Shown here: positions 23,708 through 32,761 of the stretch, piece by piece
Position numbering within the stretch: position 1 is the stretch's first letter
How the letters are laid out: every line of letters begins with the position of its first letter
Assembly (NCBI GenBank): GCA_946221915.1
Contig: CAMIKG010000012.1
Span: 1 to 64,000 of the forward strand
Source of the DNA: an uncultured Erwinia sp.
GTDB taxonomy: Bacteria > Pseudomonadota > Gammaproteobacteria > Enterobacterales > Enterobacteriaceae
Length of the DNA: 64,000 nucleotides
Direction: 5' to 3'
Position numbers and translations under genes: made by a program
Notes under the pieces: generated by a model
What the model was told of the DNA's origin: nothing
Database searches by the model: none
The model's input: only the letters and a program-made list of their open reading frames with translations

Positions 23708-24487
23708 TTACAAACGCGGCGCGCTGGCCAGCAGACTTTTTGTGTACTGATGGCCCGGGGCGCGAAACAGGGCTTCACTTGCCGCACACTCCAGCAAATC
23801 GCCGTGATACATCACCGCCACGCGGTCGGCGATGGCTTCCACCACCGCCAGATCGTGGCTGATAAACAGGTAAGAGAGGTCGAACTGTTGTTTCAGTTGC
23901 TGCAGCAGCAGTAGCACCTGCGCCTGCACCGACACATCCAGCGCGCTGACCGGTTCATCCAGCACCAGAATGCGCGCTTCCGCCGCCAGCGCACGGGCAA
24001 TAGCCAGCCGCTGCGCCTGACCGCCGGAGAACTCATGGGGATAACCATTGAGCGCGTCGGCGGGCATCTGTACCGCCTCCATCAGCTCCAGCTTGCGGCG
24101 CCGGCGTTCGCTCGCCGCATAACCACACAGCAGACGCAGCGGCACATCGAGGATATCGTCAATCGTCTGGCGGGGATTCAGCGACGCCTGCGGGTCCTGA
24201 AACACATACTGAATCCGCTGGCCGAAACCTTTGCCGCGACGCTGGCGCTGCATCTCTTCACCCATCACGCGAATGCTACCGGAGGTGGGCGTTTCCAGTC
24301 CCACCAGCATACGCGCCAGGGTGCTTTTACCGGAACCGCTTTCCCCGACGACCGCCAGCGTTTCGCCCGCCGCGAGATGCAGTGTGACCTGCTTTACCGC
24401 CTGAACCTGATGCCGGGCGGCGGAGAACCAGCCTGCGCGGCCAGTAAAGGTTTTGCTCAGATTTACCACTTCAATGACCGGGTTCAC
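23708..24487 (-). CDS. Peptide-type ABC transporter ATP-binding protein (DppF-like)
   Basis: This ATPase has 259 residues. Walker A is GESGSGKSTL, the signature is FSGGQAQRLAIA and Walker B is ILVLDEPVSALD. The C-terminal tail (HQYTKSLLASAP) matches oligopeptide and nickel importer ATPases. Translation starts at GTG 24487, whose last bases form the TGA of the preceding fused gene (GTGA overlap). It should pair with the ATPase half of that fusion protein. Confidence 0.9.
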   Translation of the reverse strand: MNPVIEVVNLSKTFTGRAGWFSAARHQVQAVKQVTLHLAAGETLAVVGESGSGKSTLARMLVGLETPTSGSIRVMGEEMQRQRRGKGFGQRIQYVFQDPQASLNPRQTIDDILDVPLRLLCGYAASERRRRKLELMEAVQMPADALNGYPHEFSGGQAQRLAIARALAAEARILVLDEPVSALDVSVQAQVLLLLQQLKQQFDLSYLFISHDLAVVEAIADRVAVMYHGDLLECAASEALFRAPGHQYTKSLLASAPRL

Positions 24488-26277
24488 AGGCGTTCCTCCT
24501 CTGGCTGCGGCGTGGCATACAGCTGTGCGACCTGCTGCAGGAAGGCGCGCCCCTGGCCCAGCTTCGGCACGCTGGCGATCAGCCGCCGGGTGTAGTCATG
24601 CTGCGGCGCGTGCAGCACCTGCTGCGTGGCGCCGGTTTCAACAATCTCTCCCTGACGCATCACCGCGACGCGATCGCAAATCTGCGCAATTACGCCGAAG
24701 TCATGGGTGATAAACAGCAGCGTCAGCCCGCGCTCGCGGCGCAGTTGCTGCAGCAGTTCAAGAATATGCGCCTGCACCGTCACGTCCAGCGCGGTCGTCG
24801 GTTCATCGGCAATAATAATCTCCGGGTCGTTAGCCAGCGCCATGGCGATCCCCACGCGCTGGCGCTGGCCGCCGGAAAGCTGATGGGGGTAAGCAGAGAA
24901 ACGCTGTCTGGCGTCAGGAATGCCGACGCTGTCGAGCAACTGGTGCGCTTTCTCCTGCGCCTGACGGCGCGGCAGCGGCTGATGCGCCTGAATTGCTTCC
25001 AACAGCTGCTGGCCGATGCTGATCTGCGGATGCAGCGTGGTCAGCGGGTCCTGGAAAATATAGGCAACGCGTGCGCCACGCCGCTGCTGCAGCTGACTGG
25101 CGTTCAGCGACAGCATCTCTTCGCCTGCGACATAAATTGCGCCACCGCTGATTTCACCCGGCGGCGAGGCCACCAGACCCATGACTGACAGCGCCGTGAC
25201 GCTTTTTCCGGAACCGCTTTCGCCAATCAGACCAAAACATTCGCCTGCCTGCAGGGCAAAACTGACGCCTTTTACCGCGGGCTGACGGCGTACTCCATGC
25301 CGAAAATCGACCTGTAAATCGACCACTTCCAGCGCCGCATCAGGCTGGCGCGCCGCCGGGATCGCGCGACGGCTAACCGCAGTGACCGCGCTGGCGCGCA
25401 GCTGCACGCCGGATTTCATGCGCGGATCGAGCATGTCGCGGATGCCGTCGCCCAGCAGGTTAAAGCTCATCACCAGCAGGAAAATCATCATGCCGGGCAC
25501 CAGCGACACATGCGGCGCGCTGAACATCTGCGCGCGGCCCTGGCCGAGCATCGAACCGAGATCGGCGGCGGGCGGCTGCGCACCAAGGCCAAGGAACGAC
25601 AGCCCGGCGGTTTCGAGGATCATCCAGCCAACGGTGGTGGACATGGTGACGACAATCACCGGCAGCACATTCGGCAGCACTTCCGTGAGCAGGATCTGCA
25701 GGTGGTTTTTGCCCGACAGGCGCGCGGCGTGGATAAAATCGCGCTGGCGCAGCCCGACCGTGAGGCCGCGAATATTACGGGCAAAAAACGGAATATTGAC
25801 CAGCGCGATAGCGTACAGCGCATTGATCAAACTCGGCCCGAGCACGGCGACAATCACCAGCGCCAGCAGGATATAGGGAAATGCCATCAGCATATCGATC
25901 AGGCGCATCAGCAGGCTGTCGGTACGGCCTCCGGCATAGCCCGCCAGCAGACCAATCAGGGTGCCAAAAAATGCTGCCAGCAGGGTGGCGCTGATGCCGA
26001 CCAGCAGCGACACCCGCGTGCCCCAGATCAGCCGCGCCAGCAGATCGCGACCAAGCGGGTCGGTGCCCAGCAGATGACCGGGCGACAGCGGCGGCAACAG
26101 GCGCTGCAGCAGATTAGTGGCGTCCGGGTCCTGTAGCGGCAGCAGCGGGGCAGCGAGCACCAGCAGCAATACCGCCAGTAAAATCACCAGTCCCAGCGCG
26201 GCCAGCCGGTTAGCAAGCAGTAACGACCACAGTGACGGGCGCTGGCGGGTGAGAGTCGAATCAGCGGTCATCTTCAT
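24484..26277 (-). CDS. Peptide-type ABC transporter, fused permease and ATPase
   Basis: One 597-residue protein joins two normally separate subunits. Residues about 1-280 are a DppC-like membrane permease with the ATPase-contact loop (DFIHAARLSGKNHLQIL). Residues about 315-597 are a DppD-like ATPase with GESGSGKSVTAL, LSGGQRQRVGIAMAL and IIIADEPTTALD. A Pro/Ala/Arg-rich linker (about 285-312) connects them. The ATG at 26277 overlaps the upstream permease stop (ATGA), which fixes the start. Such fusions are known in this transporter family. No internal stop or frameshift is seen. Confidence 0.9.
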   Translation of the reverse strand: MKMTADSTLTRQRPSLWSLLLANRLAALGLVILLAVLLLVLAAPLLPLQDPDATNLLQRLLPPLSPGHLLGTDPLGRDLLARLIWGTRVSLLVGISATLLAAFFGTLIGLLAGYAGGRTDSLLMRLIDMLMAFPYILLALVIVAVLGPSLINALYAIALVNIPFFARNIRGLTVGLRQRDFIHAARLSGKNHLQILLTEVLPNVLPVIVVTMSTTVGWMILETAGLSFLGLGAQPPAADLGSMLGQGRAQMFSAPHVSLVPGMMIFLLVMSFNLLGDGIRDMLDPRMKSGVQLRASAVTAVSRRAIPAARQPDAALEVVDLQVDFRHGVRRQPAVKGVSFALQAGECFGLIGESGSGKSVTALSVMGLVASPPGEISGGAIYVAGEEMLSLNASQLQQRRGARVAYIFQDPLTTLHPQISIGQQLLEAIQAHQPLPRRQAQEKAHQLLDSVGIPDARQRFSAYPHQLSGGQRQRVGIAMALANDPEIIIADEPTTALDVTVQAHILELLQQLRRERGLTLLFITHDFGVIAQICDRVAVMRQGEIVETGATQQVLHAPQHDYTRRLIASVPKLGQGRAFLQQVAQLYATPQPEEERL

Positions 26278-27221
26278 GATGTTAACCTCGGGTCGAGCAG
26301 GGACTGCAGGATATCGGCGCACAGATTAATCAGCACATAAGCGGCGGCGGCAACCAGCACGCCGCCCTGCACCAGCAGCAGATCGCGCGTGGCGACCGCT
26401 TTGACCAGCATCGCGCCCAGTCCGGGCCACTGGAACACGGTTTCGATATACACCGCGCCGCCCAGCACAAAACCCGCCTGGATGCCGATCACCGGGATCA
26501 CCGCTACCAGCGCGGCGCGAAACGCGTGACGCCAGACCACCTGACGCTCCGCCACTCCTTTGGCGCGTGCGGTGCGGATATAGTCCTGCCGCAACACTTC
26601 CAGCATTGCTGTGCGCGTCAGACGGGCGATCACCCCGGTGGCGACCAGCGCCAGCGTGATCGCCGGCAGCGCCAGATGATGCAACAGATCCAGCCAGTCA
26701 CCGCCGCCCCAGATGGCATACATGCCGGACGCCGGGAACCACTGCAGCTGCACGGCAAACAGCATAATCATCAGCAGACCAATCCAGAATGACGGCAGCG
26801 AAATCCCCAGCAGCACCAGCAGGGTGAGGGTGCGGTCTGCCCAGCCAAACTGACGCACCGCCGATATCACGCCCGCCAGTAAGCCGAGCACGCTGCTGAT
26901 CAGCAGGGCGCAGCCGCCGAGCACCAGCGTCGCGCCGAGGCGATCCAGCACTTCATCAATCACCGGACGATTCAGCACCCACGAGTAGCCGAAGTCGCCA
27001 TGCAGAATATTGCCAATCCAGATCAGATATTGCTGGTACATGGGCTTATCCAGCCCCAGTTGCTGATTAATGCGCGCGACATTTTCCGGCGTCGCCCACG
27101 CACCGAGCAGCGCCTGCGCCGGATTTCCGGGGATCATCGCCATAATCAGGAACACAATCAGCGACAGACCGATTAGCACCGGAATCAAGGACAACAGCCG
27201 TTTAAGCAGGTAACTCCACAT
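26274..27221 (-). CDS. Peptide-type ABC transporter permease (DppB-like)
   Basis: This is an inner-membrane permease of 315 residues with the family N-terminus (LLKRLLSLIPVLIGLSLIVF), the MIPGNPAQ motif, and the EAA loop (RTARAKGVAERQVVWRHAF). It is probably the partner of the permease half of the downstream fusion protein, making a heterodimeric channel. It overlaps that gene by four bases and follows the binding-protein gene after 15 bases. Confidence 0.92.
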   Translation of the reverse strand: MWSYLLKRLLSLIPVLIGLSLIVFLIMAMIPGNPAQALLGAWATPENVARINQQLGLDKPMYQQYLIWIGNILHGDFGYSWVLNRPVIDEVLDRLGATLVLGGCALLISSVLGLLAGVISAVRQFGWADRTLTLLVLLGISLPSFWIGLLMIMLFAVQLQWFPASGMYAIWGGGDWLDLLHHLALPAITLALVATGVIARLTRTAMLEVLRQDYIRTARAKGVAERQVVWRHAFRAALVAVIPVIGIQAGFVLGGAVYIETVFQWPGLGAMLVKAVATRDLLLVQGGVLVAAAAYVLINLCADILQSLLDPRLTS

Positions 27222-27236
27222 CTTCTGGCTCCTCGA

Positions 27237-28823
27237 TTACCGTTTCGTTACCCGATTGAGTAACAGATTGAAGTTAGGTTGCAGGGTGAAGTGGTCAATA
27301 CGCGTCGAGGCGACGGCGTTCTGTTTCCAGTTCGCGACAAAAATCCATGGCGCATCCTGATGCACAATCTGTTGCACCTGACGATACAGGCTGGCGCGCG
27401 TGGCGTTATCGGTGGTCAGGCGCGCCTGCTGCAGCAGGCTGTCCACCTGCGGGTTACTGTAATAACCCGAGTTAAAACCGCCTTTTTCCGGCCAGGCATC
27501 GCTGCGCAGCGTCAGGAACGGCAGGGTATCGGGGTCATTGGTCATCCACGCCATTTCCGCCATATGCGTCTGTTGGTTGAGACCGGCATTCACTTTCGCC
27601 AGATAGGTGTTCCACTCATAGGTCTCAATCTTTACCTGCAGGCCGACCGCTTTTAAATCTGCCTGAATGGCGATTGCCATCGGCAGCGGATCGAGCATGC
27701 CGGAACCGCCTTCGGTGACATAAAAGGTCAGCGTCGCGCCCTCAGCGCCCGCCTGCTGCAGCAGCTGGCGCGCTTTCTGCGGATCGTAAGGGTAGGGCTT
27801 CACTGCGTTATTGGCCGCCCACGTAAATGCGCCAGGCACCGGACCGTCGGCGACATCGGCGGAGCCCTGCAGGATATTGTCCACCAGCGACTGCTTGTTG
27901 ATGGCGTAGTTGACCGCCTGACGGACGCGCACATCGTTAAATGGCGGGATTTGCGTATTCAGCATCACATACCAGACGTGCGGCCCGGTGGTCTGATACA
28001 GGCGGAAGCGATCTTTCTTCGCCGCGAACAGTTTTACCGTATCGGGCGGCACTTCCGCCATGGCGTCGATACCGCCAGAGAGCATCTCCGCCACGCGGGT
28101 GTTGCTGTCAGTAATCGGCCGGAACACCACGGTATTCACGCCGGGTCTGCCATCCCAGTAGTGCGTATTGGCGCTGACCACCACCCGCTGATTGGATCGC
28201 CACTCGCGGAAACGAAATGCACCGGTGCCGACCGGGTGTCGGCCAAAATTTTTGCCGTATTTCGCCACTGCCGCAGGCGAGACGATTAACCCCGCCGGGG
28301 TGGCGAAATTAGACAGCAGCGGTGCGAACGGCTCTTTCAGGTGAAACACCACCGTGCTGTCGTCGACAGCCTCAATCGACTTTATCGACGAGAAGAAGAA
28401 CGACAGCGGGAACGGGCCGGTGTTGTGCCACGGATGCTGGTCGTCCAGCATGCGGTCAAAAGTGAATTTCACCGCTGCGGCGTTGAATGGCGTGCCGTCA
28501 TGGAAGGTGACGCCTTTGCGCAGCTGGAAGCGGTAGGTCAGCCCGTCCGGACTGATCTCCCAGCGGGTCGCCAGCGCCGGTTCGATATCCAGTTTACTGG
28601 CGCCATTACGCACCAGACCTTCATAGATATTTACCAGAATACGTGAGTCATTGGCGGCGGTGGCGACCTGCGGATCCAGCGATTGCGGCTCCGCCACCTG
28701 ACCAATCAGCAGCGCATCGGCGGGTGTCGCAGCCTGCAGCGGCAGCAGCCCGCTGAGGCATAACAGCAGCCAGACGGGCAGACATATTCTGGTGAATCTC
28801 CTGCGGTATGGGGGACTGAGCAT
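27237..28823 (-). CDS. Peptide-type ABC transporter substrate-binding protein (family 5)
   Basis: This 528-residue periplasmic binding protein has a signal peptide (LLLCLSGLLPLQAA). The SBP family 5 pattern includes DPQVATAANDSRILVNIYEGLV and TYRFQLRKGVTFHDGTPFNAAAVKFTFDR. Its ligand could be a peptide, an opine or a small glycan. I place the start at ATG 28823, with GAGG upstream, rather than at 28859. It heads a minus-strand operon with permease, fusion protein, ATPase and GntR regulator, and is divergent from the DUF1028 gene. Confidence 0.88.
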   Translation of the reverse strand: MLSPPYRRRFTRICLPVWLLLCLSGLLPLQAATPADALLIGQVAEPQSLDPQVATAANDSRILVNIYEGLVRNGASKLDIEPALATRWEISPDGLTYRFQLRKGVTFHDGTPFNAAAVKFTFDRMLDDQHPWHNTGPFPLSFFFSSIKSIEAVDDSTVVFHLKEPFAPLLSNFATPAGLIVSPAAVAKYGKNFGRHPVGTGAFRFREWRSNQRVVVSANTHYWDGRPGVNTVVFRPITDSNTRVAEMLSGGIDAMAEVPPDTVKLFAAKKDRFRLYQTTGPHVWYVMLNTQIPPFNDVRVRQAVNYAINKQSLVDNILQGSADVADGPVPGAFTWAANNAVKPYPYDPQKARQLLQQAGAEGATLTFYVTEGGSGMLDPLPMAIAIQADLKAVGLQVKIETYEWNTYLAKVNAGLNQQTHMAEMAWMTNDPDTLPFLTLRSDAWPEKGGFNSGYYSNPQVDSLLQQARLTTDNATRASLYRQVQQIVHQDAPWIFVANWKQNAVASTRIDHFTLQPNFNLLLNRVTKR

Positions 28824-28870
28824 CGCGGCCTCATCGATATACGGTGAAAGAATAAGCATTGCCTGTTGTT

Positions 28871-28888
28871 AATTTATGCGCATAAATT
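28871..28888. promoter_or_regulatory. Operator 1 of the peptide ABC / DUF1028 promoter region
   Basis: AATTTATGCGCATAAATT is a perfect 18-bp palindrome in the 121-bp region between the divergent binding-protein and DUF1028 genes. Its arms match those of a second copy 32 bp away. It is the likely binding site of the GntR protein encoded in the operon (inference). Confidence 0.6.
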
Positions 28889-28902
28889 GGCGTATGTGCA
28901 AT

Positions 28903-28920
28903 AATTTATCCCTATAAATT
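28903..28920. promoter_or_regulatory. Operator 2 of the peptide ABC / DUF1028 promoter region
   Basis: AATTTATCCCTATAAATT repeats the AATTTAT...ATAAATT arms of operator 1 with a less symmetric centre. Centre-to-centre distance is 32 bp, about three helical turns. It overlaps a TATAAA -10-like element for the DUF1028 gene. Confidence 0.55.
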
Positions 28921-28944
28921 TCTTATGTTTGAGCTGGAGCACTG

Positions 28945-29616
28945 ATGACCTTCTCAATTGTCGCGCGCGATCCGCACACTGGCGCGCTGGGTGTGGCCAC
29001 TGCCACCGCAGGACCCAGCGTCGGTGCGCTGGTGGTTCATGGCGCAGCGCAGGTGGGCGCCATCGCCACCCAGGCGATGACCAATCCGCTGTACGGTATT
29101 CACGGGCTGGAGTATTTGCAGCGCGGGTTTTCCGCCGGGCAAACTCTGTCGCTGCTGCTGAAAGAGGATGGCGAGGCAGATCGGCGGCAGGTGATGATTG
29201 TCGATAATCAGGGCGAGATTGCACACTGGAGCGGCGATCGCTGCGGCACGTTCGCCGCCTGCTATCAGACCGACGAGTGCGTGGCGGGTGGCAATCTGCT
29301 GGCGAGTGCGCAGACGCTGAGCGATATGCTGGACGCTTACCACAACCCGCAGCCGCTGGCGTTTGCTGACCGCTTATTGCAGGCGCTGCAGGCCGCGACG
29401 ATGGCTGGGGGCGATCGTCGCGGCGTGAAATCCGCCGCGCTGAAAATCTGGCATGACCGGGAGTATGCGTCCGTGGATGTTCGCGTTGACTGGTCGGAGA
29501 CGCCGCTGAGTGCGCTGGAGTTACTGCTGCATCAGCAGCGCGATGCCAGCTATGCCGACTTCTTTGCCGCACTGCCGAAAGGCACGCCAGGGAGAATGCC
29601 GCGCGTTGAGCGCTGA
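28945..29616 (+). CDS. DUF1028 family protein (Ntn-hydrolase-like)
   Basis: This 223-residue cytoplasmic protein has the DUF1028 opening MTFSIVARDPHTGALGVATAT, the QAMTNPLYG segment and WSGDRCGTFAA. This family often sits next to peptide transporters and may hydrolyse amide bonds. The biochemical activity is not established. GGAG precedes the ATG. Being divergent from a peptide-type ABC operon with shared operators suggests it processes the imported compound. Confidence 0.87.
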   Translation: MTFSIVARDPHTGALGVATATAGPSVGALVVHGAAQVGAIATQAMTNPLYGIHGLEYLQRGFSAGQTLSLLLKEDGEADRRQVMIVDNQGEIAHWSGDRCGTFAACYQTDECVAGGNLLASAQTLSDMLDAYHNPQPLAFADRLLQALQAATMAGGDRRGVKSAALKIWHDREYASVDVRVDWSETPLSALELLLHQQRDASYADFFAALPKGTPGRMPRVER

Positions 29617-29644
29617 GCGCTGAGACGCGCAGACCAGGGCGCGG

Positions 29645-30697
29645 TTATGACGCCAGCGCATTTTCCGGCTGCGGCTGGCTGCGCCGCCAGCCAATTTCTG
29701 GCGCAATCAGCGTGGCGAAATCACTGATGATTTGCGCGTACTGATCGATGGTGAATTCGTAAGGCAGCTCCAGCCGCAACTCCTCCACTTCCTGCAGTAT
29801 CGGGTCGCGCTGCAGGCGTTCAAGGATCTGATCGGCGCTGCCGACGATATCCAGCGAAAACAGTGTGCGGCGTGGCCCCTGTGGTGACAGCGTTCGCTGA
29901 TAACGGCTGGCGGCGAACGCCGCGTAGTGCTGACGCGTGGCGGCATCGGCGCTGTTGGTGGGGACAATCACCCGCCCGGCGGCGACGCGTGGGCGGTGAT
30001 TGAGCGTCGCGGGCAGGCTTGCGCGCCATGCATGCAGCTGCGACAGCTGCGCCTGGTAGTAATCATCGGTCTCTTCGCCGGACGTGAGATTACCAATCAG
30101 CAGGTTCAGCGCATTATTTCCCGCCCAGCGCGCCGAGCGCAGCGAACCGCCGCCGTACCACATACGATTGATCAGCTCAGGTGAATACGGCTGTAAACGC
30201 GGACGCTGGCGGTTGCCCGGCGAGTCGATAAACAGATCGTCTTCGCCGATAAAGCGGCCGCTGAGATTGTCCAGCAGACGGCTGACGCGCTGATAAGAGA
30301 AGTCCTGCTGGCTCCAGTCGCCGCCGAACACCGAAGGACCAATCAGGTCCAGATGATTGGGCTGACCAGCACTCAATCCGACATTGAGACGGCCGCGCGA
30401 CAGCACATCGACAGTGGAGAGATCCTCCGCCAGCCGGAACGGACTCTCATAACCCATCTGAATCACCGCCGTACCCAGCTCAATGGTGCGCGTGCGCTGC
30501 GAGGCGGCGGCAAGAAAGGTGCTGGCGGAAGAGATGCCATGTTCGAGATGACGCTGGCGCACCCAGGCGCCGTTGTAGCCGAGTTTCTCGCCCAGCTCAA
30601 ACAGCTTCAGCGTCTCTTCCAGCCCCTGCCAGGGCGCGTGATCCGGGTAATTGCCCGGGGTGAGAAAAGCGATATGTTTAATAGCCAGTGACGCCAT
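29645..30697 (-). CDS. LLM-class flavin-dependent oxidoreductase
   Basis: This 350-residue protein has the luciferase-like monooxygenase fold: IKHIAFLTPGNYPDHAPWQGLEE, LGTAVIQMGYESPFRLAEDLSTVDVLSRGRLNVGLSAG and a C-terminal phosphate-side segment (DIVGSADQILERL). It probably oxidises a small organic substrate with reduced flavin supplied by a separate reductase. The substrate is not evident. AGGAG precedes the ATG. It converges on the DUF1028 gene with 28 bases between stops. Confidence 0.85.
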   Translation of the reverse strand: MASLAIKHIAFLTPGNYPDHAPWQGLEETLKLFELGEKLGYNGAWVRQRHLEHGISSASTFLAAASQRTRTIELGTAVIQMGYESPFRLAEDLSTVDVLSRGRLNVGLSAGQPNHLDLIGPSVFGGDWSQQDFSYQRVSRLLDNLSGRFIGEDDLFIDSPGNRQRPRLQPYSPELINRMWYGGGSLRSARWAGNNALNLLIGNLTSGEETDDYYQAQLSQLHAWRASLPATLNHRPRVAAGRVIVPTNSADAATRQHYAAFAASRYQRTLSPQGPRRTLFSLDIVGSADQILERLQRDPILQEVEELRLELPYEFTIDQYAQIISDFATLIAPEIGWRRSQPQPENALAS

Positions 30698-31055
30698 GGT
30701 TCTTTACTCCTGATCAGTGAGCGGCGGGTGATCTTCGCGCAGCAAAACTGAACAGGAGCGCGAAGCAGGACAGAGAAACAGCGATTATGCGCGAGCCGGA
30801 CAGGGGAAATTAAATGCGTTGTTAGCGTTTAGATAGATGAAAACAGGCTATCTCGTGATGCGGGTAATGTTGTGGGGATTGTTGCTGGCGGAGAGTGCAT
30901 GGAGAATCGAAACAGGTGATTCGCCGTTGCAGGCTGGAACGATGTTCAGAGGGTTAAGTGCCGGGGCGACATGCTCCCCGGCGAATAGTGTGCTGAGCGG
31001 ATCAACATGGTGACGCTGAAGCCGTCAGCGCAGCGCTATCCTGTTACGCCGCAGA
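30698..31055. other. Intergenic stretch with hairpin
   Basis: I see no gene. It holds the promoter region of the oxidoreductase on the right of that gene, and a GCCGGGG...CCCCGGC stem near 30959-30984 that may end the minus-strand YjfB-like transcript. Otherwise nothing recognisable. Confidence 0.35.
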
Positions 31056-31244
31056 TTACGCGGTGGTATTGATATTACGACCGATTGCCGGATTGGCTGG
31101 CAATGCTGGAATCGACTCAAGGAGACTGGCTGCCGTCGACTGCTGAGTTTCCAGCGTCTTTTTCAGCACCTGTGTGCTGACCTGGCTGTTCAGTTCCAGG
31201 GCGTCGAGACTGGTGGCAAGTGAAGCAATTTGCGATACATCCAT
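31056..31244 (-). CDS. YjfB-like putative motility protein
   Basis: This small protein of 62 residues (MDVSQIASLATSLDALELNSQVSTQVLKK...) has the YjfB-type putative motility pattern: an N-terminal amphipathic segment, then a QQSTAASLLESI helix and a short Pro/Asn tail. AGGAG precedes the ATG. A perfect sigma-28 promoter lies 68 bases upstream, so it is very probably expressed with late flagellar and chemotaxis genes. The function is unknown. Confidence 0.8.
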   Translation of the reverse strand: MDVSQIASLATSLDALELNSQVSTQVLKKTLETQQSTAASLLESIPALPANPAIGRNINTTA

Positions 31245-31311
31245 TTTGCTCTCCTGTGTAATACAACGTTTAACGGAACTGCCTTAGGCTTTTTGGAAAA
31301 GCCTTGCAGTG

Positions 31312-31338
31312 TTATCGGCAGGGAGAGGGGAAACTTTA
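31312..31338 (-). promoter_or_regulatory. Perfect sigma-28 (FliA) promoter
   Basis: On the minus strand the sequence reads TAAAGTTT, 11 bases, GCCGATAA, identical to the textbook FliA consensus in both boxes and spacing. It points at the YjfB-like gene starting at 31244. Confidence 0.9.
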
Positions 31339-31488
31339 GCGTCTGGTGGCGCGGAGGATTGGTGTTAACGCGCCACCACTGCAACACAGCGTGTTTAAAA
31401 TTGCCGGTCAATCTGACACCGGCAGGCAGAAAAGGGATGGGCGGCTTCAGCTGCAGAGTGAGGGGTTATTCGCTGTTCTGACGTAACC

Positions 31489-32655
31489 TCACGCCTGTTT
31501 ATCAGTCTGCGGTGCAAAGCGCAGGGCGATCAGCATCAGTACCACAATACCCACGCACATCGCGCCCCATGCGCTGTTCAGCGATTCGGCTCTGTCTCGC
31601 ACAATGCCGGCAATCAGTGGCATCAGTGAAGCAATCATATAGCCGCCGCCCTGCACGAAAGAGAGCAGCACGCCAGCCTCTTCCGGCGTGTGTGCCTGAT
31701 CCAGTGTAACGATAAGTGACAGCGGGAAAAGTGAACCGATACCTAATCCCAGCAGCAGGGTTGGCAGCCAGGCATGGGTTCCCGCCAGCAGCATCATGCT
31801 CATTAACCCAGCCAGGATAAAAAATAACACCAGCAACAGCGGGCGACGGCGATCGTGAAAATGGTGAATCGTAGCGGAAAGAATAAACCCCGCCACCACT
31901 TCGGTTAAGGTTAATGCACCTAAAACATAGCCACTCAGCTGTGGCGTCCAGCCGTGCTGAATATAGAACGGCGGCAGCCAGGCAAGCACTAAGGTATAAG
32001 CACCTGTGCCGATACCGAAGAAGATCATCAGCGACCATGCATTCTGCGGGCGAACAGGGCGGGGAATGGTGTTGTTTCCTCTCCCGACCGGCGTCTGATT
32101 GCGCAGCGCGACACTCCATAGCAGCACAGCCAGCACCGCTGGCACAAAGGGAATGGCCAGCGCTCCCGCCAGGCCTAGGTTATCAGCAAGCGGGGCAGCC
32201 GTTGCGGCAGCAACTGCAGCGCCTGCCATAATTCCTGTGGTGAACAGCGCCATCAGGGTGCCTGCTTTTTTTCCATAACGTCTCTTGATCAATGCAGGCA
32301 TCAGAGCCTGAATCAAACCAATGCCCGCACCAGCCAGCAGTGCGCTGAGAATTAACAGCGCTGCAGACTGGGTAGCTCCTCGCACAATACAGCAAACAAT
32401 CAGCAGCAGCAGACCTGCAGTGATGCCGCGCACCTCTCCCAGGGGTCGGGCCAGCAACGGCCCGGCCAGCGCCGCCACGCCCATCATAAAGACCGGCAGG
32501 GTGGTCAGTAAGCTGAGTTCAGTGCCGCTCAGCTGCACTTGCTGTTGCAGCAGCGGAAACAGCGGCCCCATCGCCGCCATCACCGGCCGAAGATTAAGGG
32601 CAATAATGAAAGTAATCAGCGTAAAAACGCCAGCAGCAGGTAGGGCGCGCGTCAC
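31489..32655 (-). CDS. MFS transporter, CynX/NimT type
   Basis: This 388-residue inner-membrane protein with about twelve helices belongs to the cyanate/nitroimidazole-transporter branch of the major facilitator superfamily (IIALNLRPVMAAMGPLFPLLQ near the N-terminus). It starts at GTG 32655 with AGGA upstream. The substrate is unknown. The nearby methyltransferase is on the same strand, 106 bases upstream, and an AraC regulator is divergent from it, so the three may form a small regulon. Confidence 0.87.
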   Translation of the reverse strand: MTRALPAAGVFTLITFIIALNLRPVMAAMGPLFPLLQQQVQLSGTELSLLTTLPVFMMGVAALAGPLLARPLGEVRGITAGLLLLIVCCIVRGATQSAALLILSALLAGAGIGLIQALMPALIKRRYGKKAGTLMALFTTGIMAGAAVAAATAAPLADNLGLAGALAIPFVPAVLAVLLWSVALRNQTPVGRGNNTIPRPVRPQNAWSLMIFFGIGTGAYTLVLAWLPPFYIQHGWTPQLSGYVLGALTLTEVVAGFILSATIHHFHDRRRPLLLVLFFILAGLMSMMLLAGTHAWLPTLLLGLGIGSLFPLSLIVTLDQAHTPEEAGVLLSFVQGGGYMIASLMPLIAGIVRDRAESLNSAWGAMCVGIVVLMLIALRFAPQTDKQA

Positions 32656-32761
32656 GTAAGTATCCTGTCAGGGTGAATTTATCTTCACGTTAAGATAAAT
32701 TGGCGAGTGAAGCCAGTTTGTGCGCACAAATGAACAAACTCAGCCTGCGGGACTTTGCGGC

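Noticed and set aside
28874..29572. 232-codon minus-strand frame opposite the DUF1028 gene
   Set aside because: Arg/Ser/Pro-rich shadow. It runs through the divergent promoter and operators, and the plus-strand DUF1028 protein is a recognisable family member.
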